From assembly GCA_017621495.1 (NCBI GenBank), contig JAGATB010000007.1, positions 62,001 through 126,000 on the forward strand: a DNA stretch of 64,000 nt, written 5' to 3'. This document shows positions 1-9,450 of this stretch, piece by piece. The notes under the pieces were generated by a model. That model was not told where the DNA came from and made no database searches. It saw only the letters and a list, made by a program, of their open reading frames with translations. A program made the translations under genes and the position numbers. Numbering within the stretch: position 1 is the stretch's first letter; each line of letters opens with the position of its first letter. Source of the stretch: Clostridia bacterium (GTDB taxonomy: Bacteria > Bacillota > Clostridia > UMGS1810).

Positions 1-186
1 TCCAATGTCATCAAAAGTTTTTGCTCAAACGAGAAAAAACTTTTAAAATTTTAGATTTTTTTCTTGTATCGGAATAAAATTCAGACGTATATTCTAATAG
101 CGACCATTCCACAAAGAACAGTCGCCATTTTTATAAATTATACTTTTTTTGGAATATGTAACTACCCTCAAAATTTGCTTTTTACT

Positions 187-690
187 TTACTGAATTGCGT
201 TAATAGGTGTAATATATCCCTTCGATACAGCAAATATTTTTTCTGTATATCCTTGAACAGTTGCAATCATAATTGAGAATATAGTTTCAATATCACTCAT
301 TCCTATAGCTGAATCAAATATATACTGTGCTATTTGGAAAGAAATATTATCTTTCAGATTCCAATTAAATGAGCCGTTCATAAGTTGGCTGTTTATTAAA
401 CATAGGGTTTCCGCAATCACATGCTTATATTCCGGCGATACTTCAATCGGCAAAGTACATTCAAATTTAAGTATATCCTTTTCAGCATCAATAAACACTA
501 CTGTATGCAAAAAGAATCCTTTTAAATTTCCGCGAAAAACTATCACGTTTTTAACTTCTTTATGAGGGACTATATCATATTTTATCTCCCTATTTTCCAA
601 CATTTCGCAAATTGCATTAAAGGTTTTATCGTATTTATTTTCAATATCGATATCTAAACCAAGTTCAGATTTTCTTTCAAAATTAAACAT
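187..690 (-). CDS. YbjN-like domain protein
   Basis: This 167-residue soluble protein has no signal peptide or membrane segment. Its pattern is a short N-terminal helix, a beta region (residues about 50-85, including the 'FIDAEKDILKF' stretch), then long helices ending near 'IMIATVQGYTEKIF'. That matches the YbjN / type III chaperone-like fold, a family that lacks an assigned enzymatic role. It is the last gene of the 12-gene minus-strand array and lies 32 bases after the stalk-domain gene. A clear ribosome site (AAGGGAGATAAGG) precedes the ATG. YbjN membership is inferred from sequence pattern; a chaperone or adaptor role for the exported neighbours is only a guess. Confidence 0.65.
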   Translation of the reverse strand: MFNFERKSELGLDIDIENKYDKTFNAICEMLENREIKYDIVPHKEVKNVIVFRGNLKGFFLHTVVFIDAEKDILKFECTLPIEVSPEYKHVIAETLCLINSQLMNGSFNWNLKDNISFQIAQYIFDSAIGMSDIETIFSIMIATVQGYTEKIFAVSKGYITPINAIQ

Positions 691-722
691 TTCCTTATCT
701 CCCTTTAGATAAATTATACTTA

Positions 723-1376
723 CTAATTTAAAATTTCTACTACCTGTGTTTCACCATACCAATTAACTGCACAATCAAGGCTTTCTGCAATTGCTCTTAC
801 AGGAACTAAAGTTCTGCCTGAAATCACAACGGCAGGAGAGTCTAAAACAACTATGTTGTCATTTTTTAATAGATAATCTTTTCCAATAGTAATTTTAATA
901 GTTGTACTTTTTGTAACGCCTATAGCGGTTTGTGTTGTTCCGTCCCAATCAACCTTTGCTCCAAGAGCTTCAAAAATCACTCTAATTGGCACCATTGTTC
1001 TGCTGTTAATAAGCATTGGCTCAACATCAAATTCAAGTTGTTTTCCGTTTAGAATAACTGTTATTCCGTTCGGTTGAGAATAAGTTGGAGTTTCAGCGTT
1101 AGTTACACTTTCGTCAAATTCTTTGTTATATGACTGAGAAACATCATCATATTTTCCCGATGATATATCTTGTGTTCCGCTTTCATCGTAGTCCTCATCA
1201 TAAGAGGTATGAATGTCATCACTTGCTCCTATTGTTATTTCATCCTGTTTTTCAGTTTCATCGTAGCTTTCATCGTAACCATAATCTACGTTTGCTGACT
1301 CTGAATATTCTTCGGCAAATGCTGTTGCTGTAAACAACATCATTGTCGCTAAAATTATACTTAATATTTTTTTCAT
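723..1376 (-). CDS. Secreted stalk-domain (copper amine oxidase N-terminal-like) protein
   Basis: This 217-residue exported protein starts with a signal peptide (residues 1-21, ending AFA). A very acidic segment follows (about 22-100) in which a YDExYDE-type motif recurs three times at roughly 30-residue spacing. The C-terminal half (about 105-217) is a stalk domain of the copper amine oxidase N-terminal type, with its hallmarks 'RTMVPIRVIFEALGA' and 'RTLVPVRAIAESLDC'. In Clostridia this domain is a wall-associated structural module and not an oxidase. It lies 14 bases after the 855-residue hydrolase gene and has a GAGG ribosome site. The acidic repeats could bind cations or basic wall components. 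Confidence 0.85.
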   Translation of the reverse strand: MKKILSIILATMMLFTATAFAEEYSESANVDYGYDESYDETEKQDEITIGASDDIHTSYDEDYDESGTQDISSGKYDDVSQSYNKEFDESVTNAETPTYSQPNGITVILNGKQLEFDVEPMLINSRTMVPIRVIFEALGAKVDWDGTTQTAIGVTKSTTIKITIGKDYLLKNDNIVVLDSPAVVISGRTLVPVRAIAESLDCAVNWYGETQVVEILN

Positions 1377-1390
1377 TTGGTTTTACCTCA

Positions 1391-3958
1391 TTATTGTAAA
1401 TTTATTCTATTTCCGGCTGCATAGCCACTAACGCCGTTGTATTCAACATAGTACCAACCATTACTTGCTTTATCGGGATATACTGTGCATCTTGCTCCTT
1501 GTGGCATACCTCCAACAATTTGATAATTGGTGGATGGGCCTGTGCGAATACTTAAATCTGTCCAACTTGACGGAATATTTACAATTCCTGTTCTTGTATT
1601 TGCGTTTGATGAATTGTTAAGATTTATTTGATTTCCTGAAGCATATCCCCAAATGCCGTTGTAATTTACATAATACCAACCATTGCTTGTTTTGTTTGGA
1701 TAAACAGTACATTTTGCTCCGTTGTTCATACTTCCAACGATTTGATAATTAGTGGAGGGTCCGCTTCTAATACTGAGATTTTCCCAACTTGAAGGAATAG
1801 CAACAGTACCCGTAACACCATTTCCGTTTGGAGAATTATCAACATATACATCTTTTGCTTTTACCGTAAAATTCTTTGTTGCTTCAACAGTTCTTCCTGA
1901 AGCATCTACAGCAACAACTCTCATTGTATAATTACCTGCTGAAAGGTTATTAAATATAAGGTCTGCATTAAGGTGTGCAGGTTTTATATCCATATAAGTT
2001 GAATTAGGTGTATCTTTTGAAGATAATACAGTTTGTCCATTTGAGTTTATAACATAACCTCTTACTACAGAAATATTGTAGTTTGATGTGATTGAGCCAC
2101 GCAAGCCGTAACTGCTACCAACATCTAATGTAACAGGATAATTTTTTAGGTTGATAGCTAATGTAGAGTTACTACTGCTTGTGTTTGATATAACTGAAAA
2201 GGCTTTAGACACTTCAACAGTTCTGCCTGAATTATCTGTTGCAACAACTTTCATAGTATAATTTCCTGCACCAAGATTATTGAAAACGAGGTCATCATTG
2301 AGGTTTGCACATCTTATATCCATAGAGGTCGAATTAGGTGTATCTTTAGATGACAATACAGTTTGACCACTTGAATTTATAACATAACCTTTTACAAGTG
2401 CGATATTATAGTTTGAAGTTATTGAGCCACGCAAACCAAAACCACTTCCTGCATTTAGTGTAACAGGGTATTTATCAAGGTTAATTGATAATGTTGACTC
2501 TGCTTTAACAGTTTGTCCGACAACAGTAAAGTTCTTTGTTACAGTAATGCCATTTCCTGAAGCATCTACGGCATATACTTCCAAAGTATAATTTCCTGTT
2601 CCCAATGTTTCAAAGACTAAATTATTATTTAATTTTTTATCTCTAACATCAACTGACTTTGTATTTGGACTATCTTCTGTAGATTGAATTACATTGCCGT
2701 TTTGTTTAATATATCCGTATATCTTTTTAATTTTGTAGTTTGAAGATATAGTTCCTCTTAAACCAAAATTATTGCCTTGTGTGTGTTGAACAGGATATTT
2801 GGTGAGATTGATTTTTAATGTTGAAGCTGCGTTGGTTTGTTGAGTGGTCGCTTTCACAGCTCCACAATAACACTGACCGTTATTGTAATTATAGTTATGA
2901 GAATGTTCCTTCTCGATAATCGCAGCACTTTCTTTTCTTTCAACATTTGATTCATTGTTTATTGTAACTTTGTAATTATCAGTTAAAGTTTGCGAATAAA
3001 TATAACCTGTCCAATTAACTTTGCCATCGTTGTCTTGATAATCAACGGCATACCACTCATTTCCATAAGCGTTTTTTACAGTACCAATGACAGGGAATTC
3101 TTTCAGAACTTTATTTTTTGTATTTATTTTCTCGGCATCTTCATAAGGTTTTTTATAAAGAGTTATTTTGTAATTCTTGTTCGAGCTTTTAATGGTAGCC
3201 GTGCCATTAATAATGTCAAGTTCAGAAAACCAATCAAATTCTGTTTGACAGGTTTCACAAGCACCTAAAAGAGTTTTACCATCCTTTTTAATGGTTTTAA
3301 AAGTTTCACAGTCATAAGGAGCAGAATGTAAATACTCTGGTTTGGGCATAACAATTTTTTTACATTTTCCGTTCAATCTGCTTAATATCTTGTCCCACGA
3401 ATATTTGCTCACACGAATACGAGATTGATTATTTTGGTTTCTCTCCCAATTTCCATCATAAATTGTTATGCTGTCTTTATCATAGGCGAAAACAATTATA
3501 GTATGCCCATCGCCTTGAATGTAAGCTCCGGGCAAAACTCCATTTTTCTTAAAACCTTCATATGATAAATCATAGGTTTTGACAATGTGTGCATCGTTTA
3601 AGGAATATACCCCGAAGATATAAGCAAACACATATTTTGCATAACCTAAACAAGTATGACTTCCTCCGTCAGTTTTAGTGCCGTATTTGATTTGTGCGTT
3701 AATGTCATATTTCCATTCTTTTGATTGAGAAAAAGTACCTACATCGTTTGAAGTATCTAAATTCAAATGCCATAAGTCTATGAGTTCTTGAAATTTGGTT
3801 TGGACTTTCTTATTTTTCACTACACCATCAACAGTTCCTGCCACTTGTTTTGCTTCTGCTTCTGATAAATCTACATAGTTTTTAGCAGCGAACACATTTG
3901 ATGAGGTTAAAGAAAGAATAAATGTAATTAGTAAAACTATAGATATGTTTTTTTTCAT
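1391..3958 (-). CDS. Secreted NlpC/papain-like cysteine hydrolase with Ig-like and SH3b repeats
   Basis: This 855-residue exported protein has a signal peptide (1-24). A cysteine-peptidase-like domain follows, with a Cys at about 103 ('HTCLGYAKY'), a His at about 152 ('GDGHTIIVF') and an Asp at about 168 ('TIYDGNW'), the Cys-His-Asp order of NlpC/P60, CHAP and papain-like hydrolases. Then come a zinc-like cysteine cluster near 215-235, three Ig-like repeats of about 100 residues (about 375-690), and two C-terminal SH3b modules (about 715-855). SH3b modules bind peptidoglycan, so a wall amidase or endopeptidase is likely. The same Ig-like module occurs once in the subtilase upstream. The ribosome site is AGGAGG. 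The catalytic assignment is by motif only. Confidence 0.75.
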   Translation of the reverse strand: MKKNISIVLLITFILSLTSSNVFAAKNYVDLSEAEAKQVAGTVDGVVKNKKVQTKFQELIDLWHLNLDTSNDVGTFSQSKEWKYDINAQIKYGTKTDGGSHTCLGYAKYVFAYIFGVYSLNDAHIVKTYDLSYEGFKKNGVLPGAYIQGDGHTIIVFAYDKDSITIYDGNWERNQNNQSRIRVSKYSWDKILSRLNGKCKKIVMPKPEYLHSAPYDCETFKTIKKDGKTLLGACETCQTEFDWFSELDIINGTATIKSSNKNYKITLYKKPYEDAEKINTKNKVLKEFPVIGTVKNAYGNEWYAVDYQDNDGKVNWTGYIYSQTLTDNYKVTINNESNVERKESAAIIEKEHSHNYNYNNGQCYCGAVKATTQQTNAASTLKINLTKYPVQHTQGNNFGLRGTISSNYKIKKIYGYIKQNGNVIQSTEDSPNTKSVDVRDKKLNNNLVFETLGTGNYTLEVYAVDASGNGITVTKNFTVVGQTVKAESTLSINLDKYPVTLNAGSGFGLRGSITSNYNIALVKGYVINSSGQTVLSSKDTPNSTSMDIRCANLNDDLVFNNLGAGNYTMKVVATDNSGRTVEVSKAFSVISNTSSSNSTLAINLKNYPVTLDVGSSYGLRGSITSNYNISVVRGYVINSNGQTVLSSKDTPNSTYMDIKPAHLNADLIFNNLSAGNYTMRVVAVDASGRTVEATKNFTVKAKDVYVDNSPNGNGVTGTVAIPSSWENLSIRSGPSTNYQIVGSMNNGAKCTVYPNKTSNGWYYVNYNGIWGYASGNQINLNNSSNANTRTGIVNIPSSWTDLSIRTGPSTNYQIVGGMPQGARCTVYPDKASNGWYYVEYNGVSGYAAGNRINLQ

Positions 3959-3972
3959 TTGTTTTCCTCCTG

Positions 3973-5064
3973 TTATTGCTCAACAAATATCCATTTTTGT
4001 GCTTCATAAGCTGTATTTAGTGAAAAGAGCTTCACATTTGTACCATTTTCTGTCCAAGCATTATCAACATCAAGGTATAAGCCACTATTTTTTTCTATAA
4101 TATAAAAGCAGTTATCACTTGTTTCTACCAAGCTCCATTGTTGAGATAAAGAGTTGTTGATTTCTTGCTGACAAACATTTGTGTTCTCGACAGTTCCATT
4201 ATTCTCAGCTGTCAAAGCCATACCTGAGTTTTTGTTTATAATCAGGTAATACCCATTACTCTGTTGCTTTAGTTCAAATTTCTGAGAAGCACTTGATGAA
4301 TTTTCTTGTAATTCCAAATTACCTCCGTTATTTTTACTTGCGTTTTCAATGTTCAAAACATAGTTTTTATCAAGTTTCGTTGCTATTTTGTAAGTTTTGA
4401 AAGATGTGTCATCTTCTACTGTATTATTAGATGAAGTGCTTTCTATTGGTTTGCTTGTTCTTTCAAAGTCGCAACCTGACCTTGTTCCGTTTCTGTCAGC
4501 ACCAACTCCTGTTGGCAATATGTACATATCAATATCTTGCCACATACTGTTCGTGGTATGTACCTCAAAAGAAGTTCCTCTTTCGTTGTTAAAAGGTATC
4601 GTTTCATCAAAATGTACTACGCCATCTTTTTCAAAGGTTATATGTACTTGGTCATTTTCAATTTTACCGATTGTCATAACACAGGTAGCATACCAAGTTC
4701 TATATTCGTTTATAATCGGATGCCAAGTGCCTTCAATATCCCAATCATATCGTGTTCCAATATCTTGTACGGGAGAGTAGTCCCATTGTTTTGCTTCTTC
4801 GTTATAATGGAACTCAACGGCATAAGTTGTATAACCTGATGTAATTTTTGCTTTTACAGGCTTTTCATAATAAAAAGTCCATATATCTTCTTCGCCTGCT
4901 TTTGATTTAACTTTTTCTTTAAAAGTAGCTCCTGAATGATTTTCATTCATAACGCTATCTGCGACTTCTTGTGATGGCTCTCCTTTAGAGTTTATTACCG
5001 AGCCACAGCCTACCAACGAAAGTGTAAGAACTACAGCTACGATTGTCGAAATTATTTTTTTCAT
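3973..5064 (-). CDS. Ricin B-type lectin lipoprotein
   Basis: The start is set at the ATG ending at 5064, which has an AAGGGGG site and opens 'MKKIISTIVAVV'; a longer reading would overlap the previous gene. A lipoprotein signal ends in the lipobox LVGC, so the mature protein is probably anchored to the outer face of the membrane. The middle (about 60-215) is unrecognised. The C-terminal 130 residues form a ricin-type beta-trefoil with three repeats, seen as 'QKFEL', 'QQWSL' and 'QKWIF' motifs, which typically bind galactose-type sugars. It sits 14 bases after the subtilase gene. It may tether the system to wall or host glycans. Confidence 0.85.
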   Translation of the reverse strand: MKKIISTIVAVVLTLSLVGCGSVINSKGEPSQEVADSVMNENHSGATFKEKVKSKAGEEDIWTFYYEKPVKAKITSGYTTYAVEFHYNEEAKQWDYSPVQDIGTRYDWDIEGTWHPIINEYRTWYATCVMTIGKIENDQVHITFEKDGVVHFDETIPFNNERGTSFEVHTTNSMWQDIDMYILPTGVGADRNGTRSGCDFERTSKPIESTSSNNTVEDDTSFKTYKIATKLDKNYVLNIENASKNNGGNLELQENSSSASQKFELKQQSNGYYLIINKNSGMALTAENNGTVENTNVCQQEINNSLSQQWSLVETSDNCFYIIEKNSGLYLDVDNAWTENGTNVKLFSLNTAYEAQKWIFVEQ

Positions 5065-5077
5065 AATGAAATCCCCC

Positions 5078-7699
5078 TTAATCAATACAGTTACCTGAAG
5101 CGTAACCATAAATTCCATTGTATTCTATAAAATACCAATTATTTTTTGCTTTGTCAGTAAAGATTGTGCATTTATTTCCGTTGTTCATACTTCCTATGAT
5201 TTGGTAATCTGTAGAAGCTCCTGTCCTTATACTTAAATTATCCCAAGATGAAGGAATATTGACAGTTCCAATTTTTGTTTCTGACGGAAGATAGATGTAG
5301 TTTCCGGCGGCATAACCTTTTATGCCGTTGTACTCAACATAGTACCAACCATTTTGTGTTTTATCAGTATAAACTTTACATTTATCAGTATTATTCATAC
5401 TACCAATAATTTCATAGTTGGTTGATGAGCCTGTTCTAATAGATAAGTTTTCAAAACTATCGGGAATGAGAACAGTAGCCGTTACAACATCCCCATCAGG
5501 AAGTTTGTTATCAACATCTGAAACTGAAAAAGCATCGCTTATCCAAGAAACAGTATTGCCGGTTTCATCTTCTGCATAGTATTTCAAGTAATATGTTCCT
5601 GAATTTAAGTTTTCAAAATTTAATCCTGTATCCAACTTGCTATTTTCTATAACATAAGTTGCGGTAGTAGTCCATCCACTTGCTTCTTGAACTATATTTT
5701 TATTAGTATCTAAAATATAAGACCTTACATCTGTTATATGACAATTTGATTTAATTCTTCCTGATAAATTAAATTTTGAGCCTTGTTCTATGTTTCCAAC
5801 AGGATAATCTTCAGGCAGTATTCTCAACTCTGATTTTACGGGTTCGGGAGTAGGAGTAGGCTCTTTAGAAGTTCCTGTTGTTGTAAATGTTACAACATCT
5901 GTATTTAGAACATAACCGCCTTGATTTGTAAAAATTGTTGCCTTGTATGTAGTTCCTTGCTGCAAAGTATAATTAGCATCAGTATTCAAATTACATTTGA
6001 AAATCATTTCGTTATTACCATTACTTTTAAATTTTGTTGAATATATTTCCTTGTCATTTAGCTCAATTCCAATAGTAGTAGGGATAAGTCCAACAAAACC
6101 AATCTCACCTGAAATGATTGCATTTGAATTTGTTACATTCGTTGCTTTAATATCAGAAAAATACATATTAGATAAATATTTTTCAAGCATATCTACTTTA
6201 ATTAAGCCTGCACCAAAGTATTTAGAACTACCAATTTTTGTAGCATTTTTCTCTAATGCTGCTGTAATTTCATTGGTTGTCATTTCAGGATGAACGGCTT
6301 TAACTAATGCGTATGCTCCTGCAATATGCGGAGAAGCCATTGAAGTTCCTGATTTGTTACAATAACCACCGCCAACTTTTGCTCCTTTTATGTTTGTTCC
6401 GGGAGCAGCAAATTCTACAATACCTTCGCCATAATTGCTTTTTGAATTTAATTTTAAATCCTTTGTAACATTGGAAACAGTAATTACACCATCAAGTCCG
6501 CCGGGAGAGAAAGGAGTGGTTGTCATATCCGCACTTTCGTTTCCTGCGGCTGCTACAACTGCAACATTTTTGCTATTCGCATAATTTACAGCTTCTCTTT
6601 CTAAATATCCCTCGTGTTGTCCACCCAAGCTCAAATTGATTACATCAGCTCCGTTGTCAGCAGCGTACTTTATCGCTTCAGCAACAACTGAACTTGAAGC
6701 TGTGCCACTATCTCCAAAAACTTTAAGCGGCATTATTTTAATGTTTTTATTATTTCCTGCAATATCAAGCACCGTGCTTGACACATGGGTGCCGTGTCCC
6801 ATTTTATCTTCGCAATAATTGTCATTAAAATAAAAATCGTGTCCGTCAACAATTCTATTCTTAAACATTTCGTGGTTGTAATCAATACCTGAGTCGATTA
6901 CAGCTACAATAGCAGAGCCACCATAATATGAAGTTTGATTATAATAAGACTCTCCGCCAATCATATCATATCCCCAAGATAGACCTTGAATTGTTCTTAT
7001 ATAATCAGGCTCGGCAGTTAGTCCTTTTTGAGAATTTATTTCAACACAATTTTTAGCATCATCAATACTTGCAAATTGTATTACTGTTTTTCCATCAGCA
7101 GAAAAATAATCAATGGCATTTCCTACATCTGCTTGTTCCGAATTTACGATTACACGCTTTGTTTGATAAGCTCTTGTAAAAGTTGCCGTCTGTGTTTCTT
7201 GCTGCCACTCAACTTCACAATCAAGAGCTTCTGCAACATCTCTGACAGGGAGCATTGTTCTCTCGTCTTTGATTTCGGGTGCATTAAGCAACATTACGCT
7301 TTGCCCATTGACTTCCATTTCGTTTTCGCCAATAGTCATTGCTATCATAGTATCTTCATTTTCAACAGTAACAGTTTGTGTATCGTTGTCATAAGAAACT
7401 TCTGCACCTATAGCTTCAGCTATACCCCTGACAGGCATCATTGTTCTTCCGTTTTCAACGTAAGCAACGCTGCCGCTTTCGTCGATGGGAATTACCTCAC
7501 CGTCAATGACTAAATCAGATTCACCAATAGTCACAGACATCGTTGCAAAATAATCCTCAGAGTCGTATTTTCGAATCATTTCCGAAAGCTGCGACAAGTA
7601 GGACCCATCCCCGGAGTTATCCGCTACTGCAATATATACCGGCGGCAAACGGAAACAAATAAGAATAAATGCTGTTACAAAAGATATTACTTTCTTCAT
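5078..7699 (-). CDS. Secreted subtilase (S8) with stalk domains, Ig-like domain and SH3b repeats
   Basis: The start is the ATG ending at 7699 with a strong AAGGAGGAAGG site; an in-frame extension to 7795 would run into the kinase gene. A signal peptide (about 1-27) is followed by two stalk-domain halves (about 50-175) and an S8 peptidase domain. All three catalytic motifs are present: Asp in 'VIDSGIDYNHEMF', His in 'GHGTHVSSTV' and Ser in 'GTSMASPHIAGA'. A fibronectin/Ig-like region and one Ig-like module shared with the neighbouring hydrolase follow, then two SH3b modules at the C-terminus. It is probably a wall-bound protease. It follows the kinase gene by 10 bases, so an intracellular phosphosignalling module is co-transcribed with an extracellular protease. 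Confidence 0.92.
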   Translation of the reverse strand: MKKVISFVTAFILICFRLPPVYIAVADNSGDGSYLSQLSEMIRKYDSEDYFATMSVTIGESDLVIDGEVIPIDESGSVAYVENGRTMMPVRGIAEAIGAEVSYDNDTQTVTVENEDTMIAMTIGENEMEVNGQSVMLLNAPEIKDERTMLPVRDVAEALDCEVEWQQETQTATFTRAYQTKRVIVNSEQADVGNAIDYFSADGKTVIQFASIDDAKNCVEINSQKGLTAEPDYIRTIQGLSWGYDMIGGESYYNQTSYYGGSAIVAVIDSGIDYNHEMFKNRIVDGHDFYFNDNYCEDKMGHGTHVSSTVLDIAGNNKNIKIMPLKVFGDSGTASSSVVAEAIKYAADNGADVINLSLGGQHEGYLEREAVNYANSKNVAVVAAAGNESADMTTTPFSPGGLDGVITVSNVTKDLKLNSKSNYGEGIVEFAAPGTNIKGAKVGGGYCNKSGTSMASPHIAGAYALVKAVHPEMTTNEITAALEKNATKIGSSKYFGAGLIKVDMLEKYLSNMYFSDIKATNVTNSNAIISGEIGFVGLIPTTIGIELNDKEIYSTKFKSNGNNEMIFKCNLNTDANYTLQQGTTYKATIFTNQGGYVLNTDVVTFTTTGTSKEPTPTPEPVKSELRILPEDYPVGNIEQGSKFNLSGRIKSNCHITDVRSYILDTNKNIVQEASGWTTTATYVIENSKLDTGLNFENLNSGTYYLKYYAEDETGNTVSWISDAFSVSDVDNKLPDGDVVTATVLIPDSFENLSIRTGSSTNYEIIGSMNNTDKCKVYTDKTQNGWYYVEYNGIKGYAAGNYIYLPSETKIGTVNIPSSWDNLSIRTGASTDYQIIGSMNNGNKCTIFTDKAKNNWYFIEYNGIYGYASGNCID

Positions 7700-7709
7700 G
7701 CCTTCCTCC

Positions 7710-8642
7710 TTACAAATCCCCGGCGGGCTTAAACCAATTTTCTTCTTTAGGCTCCTCTTTGGTTTCTTCAACCGGAGTATGATGAGTAATACCATTCAAT
7801 TGTTGTATAATTTCTTCGGCCGATGGTCTTTTTTTCGGATCTGCATCCAGCATAGATATAATCAAATTGCTGATATTTTTGGGCATTGCTCCCATATCCG
7901 GCATCAGGACGCCATTGTCCAACGCAGCTTCATAAGGATAGTCATATTCCTCAGTATCAAAGTATGGTAACCTGCCGCAATAATACTCATGGAATACCAA
8001 TCCCAATGCAAAAATATCTGCCTTTTCATCCAACTGAACATCTTCACCGCATATACCCATAAAAGTTTCCGGAGCAAGATGAGTCAGGTCTTTGCCCATT
8101 TCCTCGTTATCCAATTCTTCTCCTATAAGGAATCCCGAATCAAAATCAATTAACTTTGCAGTATAATTTCCGCTTTTTGTTATCTTAATAAGTATATTTG
8201 CAGGTTTTACGTCAAAATGAACAATTCCGGCGGAATGCAAATCATGGAAACACTGAGCAACTGTTTTTAACAACAACAGTTTTTTATCTTCAGCCAAAGA
8301 TGATATATACTCTATAGTTACATGACTGCCTTCAATCTTTTCCGTTATCAAATAGTACCTGCTGTCACATCTGAAAAACTCTTCAATTCTTACAAGGTTC
8401 CCATGGCTTGCCCTGTTGATTTTTTCAAAGAACATTTTATATTTGGCTTCATAATGCAAGCAGAAGTCACGGCGTTGCTGAAATAATTCCTCCGACATAA
8501 CACTCTTATCCATAGGATAGACAGGATTTATTAATTCCTTAATAAAATATTCTTTTCCGTTTTTGGTTGCAAAGCCCCACTTTGAAAAACCACTGTCATC
8601 ATTTTTTAATTCTGCTTTTAATTTATATCCGTTTATGTTCAT
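7710..8642 (-). CDS. Hanks-type Ser/Thr protein kinase (TerY-P-like triad kinase)
   Basis: This is a cytosolic eukaryotic-like kinase of about 310 residues without a membrane segment. Visible motifs are the VAIK-type lysine ('EYFIKEL'), the catalytic loop 'HFDVKPANIL', a DFG-equivalent reading 'DFDSGF' and the 'LAPETFMG' activation-segment end. The C-terminal tail is acidic and proline-rich and ends 'WFKPAGDL', almost the same as the end of the next membrane protein. I prefer the ATG ending at 8642 (GGTGATACACAA ahead of it); a TTG ending at 8690 is the alternative. Its PP2C and vWA partners lie upstream in the same operon. Its substrates may be the tails of the membrane proteins. Confidence 0.9.
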   Translation of the reverse strand: MNINGYKLKAELKNDDSGFSKWGFATKNGKEYFIKELINPVYPMDKSVMSEELFQQRRDFCLHYEAKYKMFFEKINRASHGNLVRIEEFFRCDSRYYLITEKIEGSHVTIEYISSLAEDKKLLLLKTVAQCFHDLHSAGIVHFDVKPANILIKITKSGNYTAKLIDFDSGFLIGEELDNEEMGKDLTHLAPETFMGICGEDVQLDEKADIFALGLVFHEYYCGRLPYFDTEEYDYPYEAALDNGVLMPDMGAMPKNISNLIISMLDADPKKRPSAEEIIQQLNGITHHTPVEETKEEPKEENWFKPAGDL

Positions 8643-8702
8643 TTGTGTATCACCATGTGTTCCCTTTGATTTTAAATATGCTCTCCACAATAGTTTTTCA
8701 TC

Positions 8703-9419
8703 CTACAAATCTCCGGCTTGTTTGAACCTTTCATGAGTTCCTTCATTGCGTTCATCTTTAAAACCATAGTTTGTTTCAAATTTTCTATCTTCCATATAAA
8801 AGTCATCGATTACCGGTTTTTCATCATAATAAATATCTTCTTCTATTGATATGTTTCTGTTTCTGATTATAATTACAATGCATAAGCACGCAGTTAACAA
8901 GCATGAAATTATTGAAAGATACACCCATATTGTTGGTGATACCATAATTCCCATGGTTTGCATCGAATTGGTAAGTTTATTTGCTATGTAAACATATATC
9001 AATGAGCATATCGCAACTAATATTGAACCGACACTACACATAACCAATGCATTATTTTCTTTGATGCTCTTAACCAGCATGCACATAGATACTGCAAACA
9101 TAATATAGCTTGCAATTAGCGTTCCGGACATAAGCTTCATTACTTTAACTCCGGTTTCCAAATCATTCATTAAGCCATAATTTAGGTTATCTATGTCTGA
9201 AATTCTCATTGAACTTAAAAGTTCGGATATGCTTTGGGCATATTCAGACAGTTGAAACGGACTAAATGACAATTCCGTTTGTATCAATACATCTTCTTTT
9301 ATGGATATGTTGTATTTTACCCATCCCATAAAAAATGAAAATATTGCTATCATTACTAATACTATAATAAGCGGTTTTATAAAATTATTATCTTTACTGT
9401 TAAAGCTTGTCTCTTTCAT
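8703..9419 (-). CDS. Four-helix membrane protein with AGDL tail
   Basis: No family recognised. The 238-residue protein has four predicted membrane helices (about residues 16-34, 97-118, 124-146 and 162-185) and a cytosolic C-terminal tail of about 50 charged residues. The tail ends 'ERFKQAGDL', matching the end of the adjacent kinase ('NWFKPAGDL'). The first loop between helices 1 and 2 is about 60 residues and probably extracellular. The ribosome site is AGGAGACTAACTAC. The position between kinase and phosphatase, with the shared tail, suggests a membrane partner or sensor of the kinase; this is inferred. Confidence 0.75.
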   Translation of the reverse strand: MKETSFNSKDNNFIKPLIIVLVMIAIFSFFMGWVKYNISIKEDVLIQTELSFSPFQLSEYAQSISELLSSMRISDIDNLNYGLMNDLETGVKVMKLMSGTLIASYIMFAVSMCMLVKSIKENNALVMCSVGSILVAICSLIYVYIANKLTNSMQTMGIMVSPTIWVYLSIISCLLTACLCIVIIIRNRNISIEEDIYYDEKPVIDDFYMEDRKFETNYGFKDERNEGTHERFKQAGDL

Positions 9420-9450
9420 GTAGTTAGTCTCCTCAAAATTATTTTATAAT

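Noticed and set aside
1-186. Terminator for the 12-gene operon
   Set aside because: Only weak stems (GCGAC/GTCGC near 109-135 and an A/T-rich stem near 14-45) are visible, without a good T-run. Nothing else is recognisable there.
4397-4839. Plus-strand frames inside the ricin-lectin gene
   Set aside because: They are shadows of the coding strand without ribosome sites; the minus-strand protein has clear domains.
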